A stretch of DNA of 64,000 bases from Ifrita kowaldi (lineage: Eukaryota > Chordata > Aves > Passeriformes > Cinclosomatidae): the NCBI GenBank assembly GCA_013398055.1, contig VZRS01015078.1:62001-126000 (forward strand), given 5' to 3'. Of the stretch, positions 39,040 through 50,958 are shown one piece after another. Both the position numbers and the translations under genes were made by a program. Positions within the stretch are counted from its first letter, which is position 1, and every line of letters starts with the position of its first letter. The notes beneath the pieces were generated by a model, which had not been told where the DNA came from, ran no database searches, and saw only the letters and a program-made list of their open reading frames with translations.

Positions 39040-39410
39040 GATTCTGATTATCGGTCTCTTGAGTGTAACACCAAGTGTTGTTAATTAGCTAATCTAATCA
39101 GACCTGGGCAATGGCACTGATTCACAGTAGCTGAGGATCTGACTCATTGTCCTTCACTCACACTAAATACCTCCATGTCCTGTGTCTGCTGAGCAACTGC
39201 AAGGATGACATCATTTTATTTCTCTGGAACAGCTGAAAATTCATCTCTGCTTGAAATGCTAACCCTTTGGATACTTTGCTGTTGGGTTTGGGATTATGGA
39301 CGACACAGGGGGATCACTTATCACTTTATTAATTTGTCCTAATTCTTGCCCGGGGAAAGGTGATAGTTCCAGTGCTAACTCACTGAATTTGCATTTGCAT
39401 GTCACATGGT
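39040..39410. promoter_or_regulatory. Candidate enhancer-like cluster of homeodomain and POU sites
   Basis: Seen directly: an AACAC-CAA-GTGTT inverted repeat (39067-39079) whose centre, CCAAGTG, also fits an NKX2-type site; the perfect palindrome ATTAGCTAAT (39084-39093), overlapped by TTAATTAG; and two overlapping perfect octamers, ATTTGCAT, at 39387-39394 and 39393-39400, followed by an E-box-like CACATG. Such clustering in otherwise plain DNA resembles developmental enhancers. That is inference, since conservation cannot be tested here. Confidence 0.3.
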
Positions 39411-39504
39411 CTTTAGTTAACCCTTAGCAAGAAAATCCTAAATGAGTGAAGAACTGGGGCAATTGCAAAAAAGATTTAGGTTTTATTTAGTTTTATTTGG
39501 AGTG

Positions 39505-39891
39505 ACAGAAGGTACTGGGGTTGTTTAGCCTGGAGAAAAGGAGCTCAGGGGGGACCTTATTACTCTCTACAACTCCCTTGAAAGGAGGGTGCAGGCAGGA
39601 GGGGGTTGGGCTCTTCTCCCAAGTAACAAGAGAGAAGACAAGAGGAAACGGTCTCAAGTTGTGCCCAGGAATCTTTAGATTGCATACTAGCAAAAGCTTT
39701 CTTCACTGGAAGGGTGGTCAGGCAGTGGAGCAGGTTGCCCAGGGTAGTGCTGCAATCACTGTCCCTGGCAATGTCCAAAAATGTGTAGCTGTGGTGCTTA
39801 AAGACATGTTTGAATGGTGGACTTGGCACTGCTGGGTTAATGATTGGACTTGACGATCTTAGAGGTGTTGTCCAAACTTAATGATTCTGTG
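39505..39891 (+). mobile_element. CR1 LINE 3' fragment with damaged RT C-terminus
   Basis: Plus-strand CR1. The frame around 39521-39853 begins with FSLEKRSSGGT and continues LKGGCRQEGVGLFSQVT and TRGNGLKLCPGIFRLHTSKS, then drifts out of register, so the following RT C-terminal residues are readable only with frameshifts. The end has GACTTGACGATCTTAGAGG, TTGTCCAAACTTAATGATTC and a last octamer remnant near 39891. The element is 5'-truncated just upstream of the SLEKR segment, close to where the copy at 31174-31531 is truncated. It is moderately diverged. Confidence 0.95.
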
Positions 39892-41862
39892 TCTCCAACA
39901 TGATCGTATTTTCATGCTATCAAGTCAACAAATATATCACTTCAGTGTCAGATGGTAAATTCTTAACTTTCACAACCCAAACATCAAGTGACCAAACAGC
40001 TTTTTCCAAGATACAGAGGCACTGCACTGAGAGCCAAAATTAGGTCTTAGGCTTGTGCAAACCTCAGGTACTTCAATGTATCCTTAATCTTTTTTTTCAT
40101 TTTTCCTTGACTCTAAAACTTTTCGTTTTAACTGTGTGGTTAAAATACAGAAATACAGAATTAATGGTGCAAAGAGTTAAGAAATCCACATCATCTAAAA
40201 AAAGGTCATATTTTTGTAATGCTATAATAGTTCAAATCATAATAAATTCCATCTGGTCTTTTGGAAAAATATATCACTACTAAAACTCAAAATATCCAGA
40301 TAGAAAGAACGGAGTATAGAGTGCTGGTGATAGCACAGCTTAACAGTTCGGGACCAGGTTTGATCTTGGATACGATCTGTGACATTTATAGACCTGCACA
40401 GCAACTCTTGCTCAGCACCACGCAGTGTAACACACCTGGATGCCTGACAGCAGGTTTTATCTCCAGGCATGCAAAACAAGACACCCACTTCCCCAAATGT
40501 CTGCATTTCTCCCTGTAGTGTATTTCTCACAAAAGTACTGCAATAACCAGGCAGTGCCACAGAAAGCTCAGCTTTGCCCTACTGTGAGTGCACATGCTGG
40601 AAAGAAGGAGTTGGCATGGTTCAAGTATGAGAGAGATTATTTGCAAAGTTCTATTAGGGAACAAAAGACACATTGCAGGATTTTCAAAGTAATATGTGCT
40701 TGGTAATTGTCGTATACAAAAACTTGTAGATATACATGTAAATTCATTAAATCAGTTAAAAATAACTGTTTTAACACTAGCAATTCACAAGGAAATTGTG
40801 CTTGTGTGCTGCTATATACATTGCAGAATTAAGTATTTAGCATGGCTTATATATATGAATAGTGTATGACATTAATAGTAAAAAAATCCACTGTGTTTCA
40901 AAGAATTGAGAAATACATCTTGCTTCCAGTTGTTAAAAGTGGAAAACTATTGCTAATTTAAGTCTTTCAACCCAATGTTAGATTTTTTACATTTCTTCTT
41001 CTGGCATAACATGATATTTAGTTTAGTGACTTAATTGTTTAATTTATTCTCTAATTAATTGCACAATCATAGGCCATATTCAACATGTATGTAAACCAGC
41101 GTCATCGGTAGCATTGTAACATCTTGTATTTGGCTGCTTGTGATCATACTGAAGGTTGCTCTCAAAGTAGGTTGAAGCAAAATCTGCTAGCCAAAATACA
41201 TATTTTTCTAGGACTGATGCTAAAAAAATAAGGAAACTCCAGCCTGGAGATGTTTTTATTTCTGCGTATCTTTGGCATGTCTTTCCTTTTACCTCCTCTC
41301 CCCTTGCAAACTATCACTGTGTATCATCTCTGAGCAAAGCAGTAAAATAGTTCAAGCATATTTCAATATGTAATATGTAGCCATTGGGAAAAAAGTGGGT
41401 CCCAAGTATTTTCATTTTCTGTATCTCTAGTGTCTCTTTCTTCTCTAATTGCATGTTTTCAGGAAATAAATACAGGGGTAAATTCACAGTCATATTCTGT
41501 TAATATTTATCCAGGGCAAACTCCATTGACTTGAAGGGGGCACACTCAACAGCAAGCAGGATTTAGTGTATGAGATGTCAGAATACTATAACCAGTAGCA
41601 GATATATGTAAAAGATAGATATTTCCTCTACTGAAATCCCTTTTGAAACGAGAGGTGTGCTCTGTAGGATATAGAAGTGTGTGTCTATAGAAAACAGTGT
41701 CAAGAATTTTACGCAAGACAAACCTTCCTCTCTAGAAGCCTGAATAATCTTGAATTTTTCAGTAACTTTGAGTCATGTTTACAGAGTCAAAATCTAAATT
41801 TACCTTTTAAATCTTTGGATGTTTGGTTTAATTTTCATCTTTTGTCTCTGTCTCTTTTTTCC
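39892..41862. other. AT-rich noncoding sequence, no gene recognised
   Basis: Frames of 76 to 107 codons overlap in opposite directions around 40237-40706 and none resembles a known protein. No repeat family was recognised. Confidence 0.5.
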
Positions 41863-41864
41863 AG

Positions 41865-42324
41865 GAGTATCATAACCACTGAAAAAACACAAAGGCGCTG
41901 TTTTGAAGGAAAGTGTGCCCCTGGTAGCAACCTGAGGACCAGGTTTTCAGCCAAGACAAAATCATGCAAATTCTCTGTCGATAGAGATATATTCAGTTGC
42001 ATGACCCTTCTCTGAGTACTGAGCGACAACCTGGTGAGATATCGTGTGAGAGTGTCTGCCAGGGCTGGTGCAAGGCTGTGCATGTGTCAAACACATTGGG
42101 GTAAGACGTGCCCTCATGGCTGTCTCCACTGAACCATCTCCCATCAACTGTAATGCAAACTGCGTGTGAGATCTGGATGCTGCTCTGCTGGCAGTAAACA
42201 CAACAGAAAAGTGTCGGACTGCACTGCTGGTTGGTGTAAATCCTTACGTCGTTTTCCAGCTCTCAGCATTGTTTCCATCTATTGCAAGCAGAGTTGTTAA
42301 TCTCAAATATTCCTGGCTAATAAA
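41865..42324 (+). other. Possible 3'-terminal exon
   Basis: A strong acceptor pattern (CTCTGTCTCTTTTTTCCAG, AG at 41863-41864) opens onto a frame that runs 49 codons from 41866 to the stop at 42013-42015 and is basic and cysteine-containing. AATAAA follows at 42319-42324. This layout would suit the last exon of a gene or a noncoding RNA, but the peptide matches no family I recognise, and acceptor-like strings are common in T-rich DNA. An open 112-codon frame reads straight through the acceptor from 41677. Confidence 0.15.
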
Positions 42325-45300
42325 CAGCGGACAGTCTTTGGTCACTCAAAACAGTCACACAGATGAATGTTTCTGATAATAAAGCAACAGAATTTAACAT
42401 AAAAATTGGATGTTAATGTAGATTTTCACAGCATAATGACAACTACCAGAACAATATCAAAAGTTGTCATGAATTTGTATATGTGGGACAAATGGACAGT
42501 CCATTGCACATACAGAATTTCATTCAACTTTCTGAAATAAAATTCAAGAAAAAGTAGCATAACTAGACTGATTTCTGATAAAAGAGAAATTGTAAGTAAT
42601 TGCTTACTTTCTTTTAGAATTCTGAGGGAAGCAGACAGTTGATTTTTTTTTCTTTAGAAGTTTCTCACTGTAAGCATTGAAACAAGTTTAAATGGGTCAC
42701 AGATTAAGTCCCTTGTTTGTTGTCATAAATCTCAGAAAAGAAATATGCATGATTTAAAAAGCAAAGATAAACTTTAATTTTCCACACTGGTTTGTGGGTC
42801 CATTTGTTTTACCTCATTTGCTGTGGGAAACAAAAATGAAAGTGGCTGAAGAATAGTGATGCAACCATATAATATTAATGCAACTGAAAGAAAAAAATAA
42901 AATGAATGAAAGATGGCGAAAGATCTTTAGAAAATGGGAACTGTTTGGAAGGAAAAGGTTATGAAATAAATAGATCCATCTGTGGCCACAAAGGCTCCTT
43001 GTAAATGTGGAAAATAATTGACAAGCATCAGATAGTTTGTTCTGACATCAGGAGACCATGATCACTAATTAAAAACATCCTGTAAATCCAGACATCAGAC
43101 ACAATTAAGGAAGGAAGAGCTGAGAAATCTGGGTTTGGGTTTTTTGTATTTTTTCCAGGAATGAAAAAAAATTTTGATGGAGTTTGGAGACCCAAAAAGG
43201 TGCTGGAATAAATTGTAGAGCTTTTCTGGTGCTGTTACAGAGGCAACAGACTAGGAGAATGAATGGATGAACAGATGGGTACAAAATTCTGTGGTGACTC
43301 AGATGGAATGTGGAACACCAAGACTCAGAAGTTAGTCAGTGACTTGGAAAAATATGGGGTGATACTTTAAAGACAACCAGATTTGTCCAAGAAACTTAGT
43401 GGCAAAACTTGTTTTATTTCTGTAACTGATTGTTCTTTCTTTTCTTTTCACCTTTTCCACTTCCTCGCTCTGTTTCCTCCCTGTGATGCTCTTCCTGTGC
43501 TACTGACCCGAAAGCTGCCACACTGCAGCAGCCAGAAGAGGTACTCAAGCAGCCAGAGCTGCTTCCTGAATTAGGCAAGGAGCCACTCTGACACCAAGAT
43601 GGTCTGGGATGAAGGGAATAGAGTGGCTTTTTAGAAACACTTTCTCCATCTCACACTTTAGCTGCAATGAGCCCAGACTGGGCTTGGATGAATTGTGGAC
43701 ACACAGGACGTGATTCCCAGCTTGTGTAAATTGGCAAAAGCCCGTTGACATCAGTGGATCTGTACTGATTTAAACCAGCCGAGGATCTGACAGGGTTTTC
43801 AGTTTATCTCCCCTCAGCTGTGCTTGCTTTAATTACTGCATGTGATACATCGATATGCCTTAGATGGGCTGGTTTGAGTTGGGTGAGGAGATAACCATCT
43901 GGTAACCATGAGAATGTAGTCAGGTTCATGAGGACCTGTACTTTCAAGGCACCCTCACTTCTGTTGACATCAATTTCCTTTCAAATCCTTTTCTACTTCA
44001 TACACAGAGCAATGAAGAAAGGATTGAAAACTGTGTCTGCATTTGTTAGATTCTGGTGCCTTGTGATATTTTCTGACTGCATTCAAAAAATTTTCCCAAC
44101 TAACTTGGCTAATTTCTGCAGCAGAATAGCCATGCTTTTCTAATCCAGGAATTCATTACTGCATGTTTACTGCTGAACTAATTTACTGTCATTCTAGAAA
44201 TATTTTCCCCCTCTTGAGATGCCTGCCTCCACCTGGAGAAAGAATCAGTGATTTGCTAATGGTACAGCACATAAGATTCATTTTTGTTGATCTTTACCTT
44301 GTAAGATGTATTACAGCTGTAGCTCTTGCCGTAGCAGTATTATTTAATGCAAAATGAATTATACCCATATAAACGTATGTTATTCATTTTAATGAGGACC
44401 AGGAGATTTACTATGAGATTAAAAAATGGGTTTGCTGTAAGTCAACATTTAGAAATCTTCAAAGAATTGTGCATATGTATTAAAAATACACAAGTAAGTA
44501 CAATTAGAGTCATCCTTCAGGCGAGAAAACAAATGCAGAGTTTGGAACCTGGGCTGGTGAAGAGAGGAGACACCTCAAAGCTGGGCACCACATTGTCTCT
44601 CACTGCTGGGTGTCTCCTTCAAGGAGCCAAACCACAGTGCCCTGAAGCAGGTGGGAGAACGAGGTGTCTCATTAGAGCAACCCAGTACCTACACAAGAAA
44701 TGGAAATGTACCCAGGAACAAAAACATCAATCACCAGTGTGGACCTGAGTGCTCTGCCACCATCCAACCTGTGGTCTCCAGAGCTAGGGTGGAGTTGCTT
44801 CTATTCACGTCAAATCTCAGCTCCATGAAAATTTTTTTGGGAAAATAAAAACTCAGGCCCACCTCTTTTAAATTGCACCATGCCAGCTTTATGCCAGCAT
44901 TTTCATAACAGATGAGCGCTCATGCAACTCTCCAACAAAAGGGAGGACCTTATGGTTTCACAGTTTCTTTCACCTCGGATGATTTCAACTTACATCTGAG
45001 TTCAATTTCCTGCTCTGTTAGCTGTTTATGCAGTTTACATTAAACAGTACCATTGCAATAGGGGAAAAAAAAAAAGTTTAGAAACTAGGTCTTCTCTGTG
45101 CACCCAGTCTGTGAAACGAAGTAACTTCCATTTTGCTTGTGCTTGGTTTTGGCCGGTGAATTGCACACTGAGCCAACTGCAAAACAATGCTTATTCCCTC
45201 TAAAATACCTAATATGTCTTTGTGGGTAAGGAAGTCTTCTGGAAAGGAATTTTGAATCCCTAATGTTAAAACAGACCTGGAACCCAGGCTTCATGCTTGC

Positions 45301-45604
45301 TAGGAAGCAAACTAACCCTTGGAATCATGGCCTCCTCCTCCTCAGTGCTTTAAAAGAAGGATCCATCCCCGCTGAATGGAAAACATCAGGATGCTTTGGG
45401 CTCCTGTTTCTGTATTCCATTGAACAACTGCTTAATGAAAAATGTTTAAACAGGGACCAAGGCAGGAAACAAAATAAAATACTTCATTTTCAGCTGAAAG
45501 ACTACACTTCTTTTAGTGTTTTGCTTGCTGAGCTCATAAATCTTTCATGCCTTTGCTTAATAGCATAATACTAAAAGAAGGGATGCAAAAGTGTCTGACT
45601 GTTC
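42325..45604. other. Noncoding stretch, no gene recognised
   Basis: The longest frame is 133 codons (44347-44748 +) and has no recognised family. An A11 run lies at 45065-45075. Sequence at about 44220-44420 is AT-rich and repeat-free and could be ordinary intergenic DNA or a conserved element. Confidence 0.5.
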
Positions 45605-45735
45605 CCAGCTCAGCCACAGAGTTAAGGAACTTCCCTAGGATGGAGAATTTCTGAATTTGGACCCTTTCAGACTGAACAGGAAATAAAACTCAGCTCTGCA
45701 AATTCTACAGACAGTGCTCTCACCATTAAGGTATG
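45605..45735 (-). mobile_element. Probable ancient tRNA-derived MIR-like SINE
   Basis: On the minus strand the sequence starts with TTAATGGTGAGAGCACTGTC, which resembles a tRNA-derived A-box head (TAGTGGTTAGAGCA in the family). It continues with GAGCTGAGTTTTATTTCCTG in the position of the B box (GACCTGGGTTCTATTCCTGG type), and then with CCTAGGGAAGTTCCTTAACT followed by CTGTGGCTGAG. The latter parallels the conserved MIR core CCTTGGGCAAGTCACTTAAC followed by CTCTGTGCCTCAG. Head, B box and core occur in the right order with small deletions. The match is from memory of the MIR/amniote SINE consensus and is diverged, as expected for an element that stopped moving long ago. Confidence 0.5.
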
Positions 45736-46522
45736 GCATAAACACTGATTGGTATCTTTCTGGTATTCGCAGTTTTTTCAAAAGAAAGTGGTGGCAAGAA
45801 GAGAATTTGATCAGGATCCTAACACCAATGGCTCATCTCAGAAAACGTATTTGTAGGAACTTCCATTTTTCTGGATCACAATTAATGAACAACTCTGCTC
45901 ACTCCTGCCAAAACAAACAAATAGGAGAATGCATTTTAAATTTATAGCAATATAACAAAGACACCTTGGAAGGAAGAGCCAGTAAGGATTTTGTCACCTG
46001 GCCCTAGTTAACAAACATGTTTTTCAGAGTCCAAATTCCACTTCAGAACGTTAATTCTTTATCCAGAGCCCTTTTTTCTTCTTCTGCCTTCAAAGTCTGA
46101 TTAATTTTTACCCATTTGCTTTTTGCCTGAAGAAAGCTGAGAAAGTGTTTCACTTCAGTGATGCAGATGATTGCCTGAGTCTCAGGCTATCTCCCAGTAA
46201 AGCTGTTTATGTAAAACTGCACAAGAGTTCAACAGTGAAGGCATCACCTGATACACCCAGGATTCCAGGGTGCAAAACCAATACTGGCCTGATTTTCATT
46301 GCACTTTCGGGAGACCAGTTCAGCACTTCTTAAAATGTAGCTACTTAGCTGCCTAAATATCTGCAGGCCTCATTTTTTAAAAATCTGGCATTCCTGTGTA
46401 AACTGGTGACTCTCACTTTTCTCTGGAAAAACATTTTTCTGTCATATTGGAAGCAAAGATAAGAATGTTTTTCCCTTTTAGCCTTTAAAGGATAACATGT
46501 ATCTGTTGCTAGTGAAAATAAA
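45736..46522. other. Noncoding sequence, nothing recognised
   Basis: Small frames only (62 to 81 codons), none with family features. The stretch ends at a reverse-oriented CR1 tail. Confidence 0.5.
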
Positions 46523-46690
46523 AGAATCACAGAACTGGTTGAGATTGGATGGGAATTCTGGAGAGCCTCTTGCCCACCCATCTGCTCCAAGCAGTTTGGT
46601 CAGGCCTGTGTCCAGGATGGGTGTGAATATCTCCAAGGATGGAGACCCCAGGTTTCTCTGAACATTTTGTTTGAGTGTTCAACAACTCTC
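46523..46690 (-). mobile_element. CR1 LINE 3' fragment
   Basis: Read on the minus strand. The plus strand begins AGAATCACAGAACTGGTTGA and GATTGGATGGGAATTC, the reverse complement of a CR1 tail. It continues with GTGTCCAGGATGGGTGTGAA, then TATCTCCAAGGATGGAGACC, as in avian CR1 copies. About 170 bp remain and no coding frame is preserved. It belongs to a different 3'-end type from the other copies here, since the CTCCAAGGATGGAGA block is not found in them. Confidence 0.92.
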
Positions 46691-49600
46691 AAACAATAAG
46701 GTTGGTGGATTTTTTATTTTTAGATGCAAGGGGCAGGTGAGAGTCAGTCCTTTGGAAGTTGCTGAAGACAATACAGTGAGCAAAATCTTAATGTTCTGGC
46801 TCACAGAGGAGGAGGTTATAGGGTAGACTGGGGGAAAATACAGTTTTACTTTAGAACAATGAACAAAGGATTCTAACTGCACAATTTCTCCAATTACCAC
46901 CAACCCAAGTTTAAGATACCAGTGAGTGAAGGACTGGAGCATTAGGGGAAATTGCCTGATCTTTCAATCAGATATAGTTTTGGAAAGTAACTATTTCTTG
47001 TAAAGCAATTATACAAAATCTTCAACAACACTTAATAAATAACTGATACTTGGCAGATTTGACTGCACATGCTGCTGTTGTCATAAGTTTATTTTAAGAC
47101 TGGTAAATTAGCAGATGTTCTAGATAGTTTGTCCTTATAATCCATCTAATTCAAATTCCCTATTGTCCAGTGAATCACTAGTGTTCAAAATCCCATTTGC
47201 CCTTTTTATATGGGGTTAATGAGATCCATATTAATGGATACTATGTATTCATCTAGATTTTAAAAGAGTTTTATTGTTATTTTTTGTATTATTAAAGATT
47301 GGCAATGGCATACAGTCAATTAATTACCTATTCTGGAGTGCATAACAGTTAATAATCTCCTTTTTCACAAAGCCATAGCTGTGTGGCATGTCTTTGAATT
47401 GGTCGACTAAAGCCAGATTTGAGAAACCAGAACCAGATATGAATAATTTCAAATTATTTTTCCCAACCCCCTGATTATTAACACAACTACTGTGTTAATA
47501 ACTATTGTGTTATAAACTATTTGGAAATCTCAACACTGAAATGTTTTCTTATGAATTTCTCCATTAATCCAACTTCACTCTACAAAGATATATAGTACTG
47601 GGACTTGACAGCTGGCCTGTTGGCACCAATTGCTTAGACTCCTTGAGGGGAAAATAAACCTTTTTAAAAAGCCTTGGATTTTGCAAACAGGTTTTAAAAA
47701 CAAAAGATCTGTCAAACTCTGAGTCTGAAAGCTTTGCCAGCAGAGCTTTCAGCATTCAACTTCAGTATCCTCTGGTTTCCATCTGTACAGCTAAGAGAAG
47801 GCATGGAAGAGCTGTTGATAATGACAGGTCACTTTAGTATTGTCTGTTCTTGAGTCAGAGTGCTATTGAGAGTCTAAATTTACAGTATTCCAGGTGTAAT
47901 GTTTTATTTACTCCTGACCCTCGATCATAATGTGTTTTATACCACTCTGTTTGTGAAGACCAGAGATTCTGCTTCAGTTGTCTGAGACTTCACAGAGCGG
48001 ACATGGCATAGGATTTTGTACTCCTGGAGAGGCATTTGGAAATCAGGAAGGTTACCTCAGGGCCTTTCAATGGTTGAACCCACAAGCACCCAAAGTCCAT
48101 TCAAAGTAATTCTGAATTCAAGGCAAGTCTGTGCATTTCTCTGCAGGTTGCTGTGTTCTCAGAAATCCACTGTAGAGCTCTGAGTGCTTCAGTGTCTCAG
48201 CAACAAGATATTGTCGTTCTGGTTTTCATGTCTTCCCAACAAAAATGTAAGGACTTTGCGATTCAATGAAACATTTGTTTAGAGGGTGCAGCCAAAGCAA
48301 AATAATTTCCTTCTTTATCTGCAGTGAAAACTCTGTGTCTGCAGCTTATAAAAGTGATTTCTGATTCCCTCTTCTATTTTGTCACAAAACAGTACAACAC
48401 ACAATCCTTACCTGATCTAAAGCCATGATTAGGCTACTTTTAATAATTTAGTGGTGTGTGCTGTTCTAACTTTACTGCTTCTTTCAGCAGCAGAGATATG
48501 ATTGCCATTTTTATACAAGAGCAGTAGGTTACATCACAAGTAATGGTGTAGGAATCATTTCTGGGACTGACTTCTTAGCTGCTGTAACATAAGCCATGAC
48601 AAGTTTAAAACATGTGAGGAGTTGGCAGAGATTGCAAAGGAGGACACCATGCAGCAAAAAGGTGGGGTGAATTCTAGCCCCAAGAGGATTGCCTGAAAAG
48701 TTCATCCAAAAGCTTACATCAACATGTGTGTAACTAAGGAGATCCTTGTAAACAAGTCATAAACCAGGAACAGAGTCACTCTGAGCAAAAAGGTAGTCTC
48801 AAAGAATAAATACTGAACAAAGTGGGATGTGGGTACTATAAAACTGATAAAGAACTGTTGATGTGGGAACACTGTAAGGATCAACATTAATGAAAAGTCT
48901 GGGAAGATACTGTCTTTACTCACAAATTAATAAAGTCAACGTATATTTAAACATCGCAGGGATGCTCTTAAGTATGAAGTAGAAAGAAGGCAGTAATTGG
49001 AACAAGTTTTTCTTTCTCTGATTGTGCATTACTTAATTGTCAGTCTAAAGGACTCCCTCGAACTGTTAGTTCATGTCTGGTTTATGTCCTTCTTGAGCAA
49101 AATCAGTGGACAAACTTCTCAACTGGTGTGAAGTTAGCTTAGAGAAAATGAATTAATTGGGGACAAACCACTTGAGATTACTGAGGGTACTGCCTCCTAG
49201 TAGATAGATATTCTGATACACACTATGAAAAACAGGGGCACAGCAAGATGTTTTTTCTAAGGACCTGAACCAGCCAAAAATTATCTTTGATTTTAAACCA
49301 CAGTCCACATTTTTACAAAATTCACAGGCTGGCTAGATTAACCTAAGATCTTAAGTCACATGTAACTGCCATAACAAGTCCATCTTGACTAAGAGCTCTG
49401 AGTTTAATAAATCAGGCAATGCCTTTTCTCTTCATTTTCACGGTGCCTGCACAGAGACAAAACCTGCTGTGACTTGGGGGAGCAGAAGGCTGCAGCTCAG
49501 TGCAGCCACGTCAGGATGCACCAGCAGCCCTGCTCCCTACCAAGTGCAGCCAGGACTGTAAATCTGCTCCAGACTGCCTGATGTTGTTCTGCTGCTGATG

Positions 49601-50890
49601 GCTTTTGCAGATACACAAATGAAAATTATTTGCTGGAGTATCGTCTAGAGCTCCACAGACTTCTCTAAATGTTGTGTACTTTTTGCTACCAGTGGAGAAC
49701 TTGGACTTATATGACCTCTAGAGGTGCCTTTCCTCTCCCTGTTTGTCCAGGGCATAATAGATCTCTAATTGCTTAATCTTATTTCTTTAGATTTTTTTTG
49801 CCATAGTCTGCAATTATTTTGCTTCCATTTGGTTGTGTTTATAACTTACAAAAAAATGAAAGTATTTTTTGGCACTATAAATGTCCTCATAGCTTTTAAA
49901 CAGGTACAAGTAATATTTAACCTATTACATACATCACATACAATCCTATAAAGTAAATAATGACCTTAAGATTCTTGTAGTTTATCAAGTATAAGTGTTG
50001 CCTTCAAAACATTATCCATCAGTAAGAATGATTTCAATTATAGTCTATTTTATGAGTTTTACTCTGGTTGAACTCTAAGCCATCACAAGAGATTTAAATG
50101 TCAAAATTCTAGCAGATTTTGCAGAATTTTGCTCCAACTGCTTATCAGGAAACTATTCTTAAATTGTCATCCACTATCTGTGCTCCTGACCTAATTAAAC
50201 AACTATATATAATGTAAAAAGAACTGATGACCAAAATAAAAAGAAAATCTCTATGTGTGTAACACAATTACTTGCAAAATACAGACTATGCTAGACCTTT
50301 AATGATATAAATGAACCCCGCTCATCCAAATGCATTTCAGTTTCACTGTGTTCTAGATAACAATGTTAGCATAAACAACAGAGATTTGTTGCATTATGTT
50401 TCAGGATTATTGATACATAACTAAACTATAAAATATGGGAAAACATGAGCCCAGCAGTCTAAATATCTACATTGAGATACATTCATCGTATTCTGAATTA
50501 TGCTGCTCTTATAAAAGACTAGAAAATTCTATGGATTTCCAAGACAAGAGGAGCAGTATGTATATATCAGAGCTGCTATAATATCAGAGATTGAGGCTGC
50601 TTTTTTGTGTACTTATTCTTTCTTGAGTCAATTCCAAAGACTGCAAATTAACTAAAAGAGTTCTGTCCTACCAGAGTGAGGGTCTGACAAGGGTGGGCCT
50701 TCATCCTTAAAAAAATTCCTACGTTAGAAAAGTACATATAAATGCAATTCACAGGAAAATCAGAGAAGCTGTAGCTCAAGGCAAATACTTATCTACAGTC
50801 TGCTGGATAGATGAGGGGAAACCTTTGAAAATAAATTATTTTAAAAGTTTTTATTCTCCAGACATATGCTAAGCTGCCCTTGGGACAGGA
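46691..50890. other. AT-rich noncoding stretch, no gene recognised
   Basis: About 4.2 kb with only small frames. It holds a perfect 11-bp inverted repeat (47475-47501) and a GC-richer, CAG-rich patch at about 49440-49610 that I cannot assign to any gene or repeat. Confidence 0.5.
47475..47501. repeat. Perfect 11-bp inverted repeat with 5-nt loop
   Basis: TTATTAACACA (47475-47485) and TGTGTTAATAA (47491-47501) are exact reverse complements around ACTAC. A further TGTGTTATAA follows close by. The arms contain GTTAAT, the HNF1-type half-site, but the spacing does not fit the canonical dimer site. It may simply be a small hairpin. Confidence 0.85.
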
Positions 50891-50958
50891 AGTCTTACAA
50901 TATGATCTATTCTATATTAACCTCAGTCTCACAATATGATCTATTCTCTTTTAACCTC
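50891..50958 (+). repeat. 34-bp tandem duplication, two copies
   Basis: Unit 1 (50891-50924) and unit 2 (50925-50958) abut exactly and differ at 3 of 34 positions. Both contain CACAATATGATCTATTCT or its one-base variant and end in TTAACCTC. A single slippage-type duplication followed by mutation explains it. Confidence 0.9.

Noticed and set aside
44347..44748. 133-codon plus-strand ORF
   Set aside because: No recognisable family, overlaps a second plus-strand frame, and has no splice or promoter context that would make it a gene.
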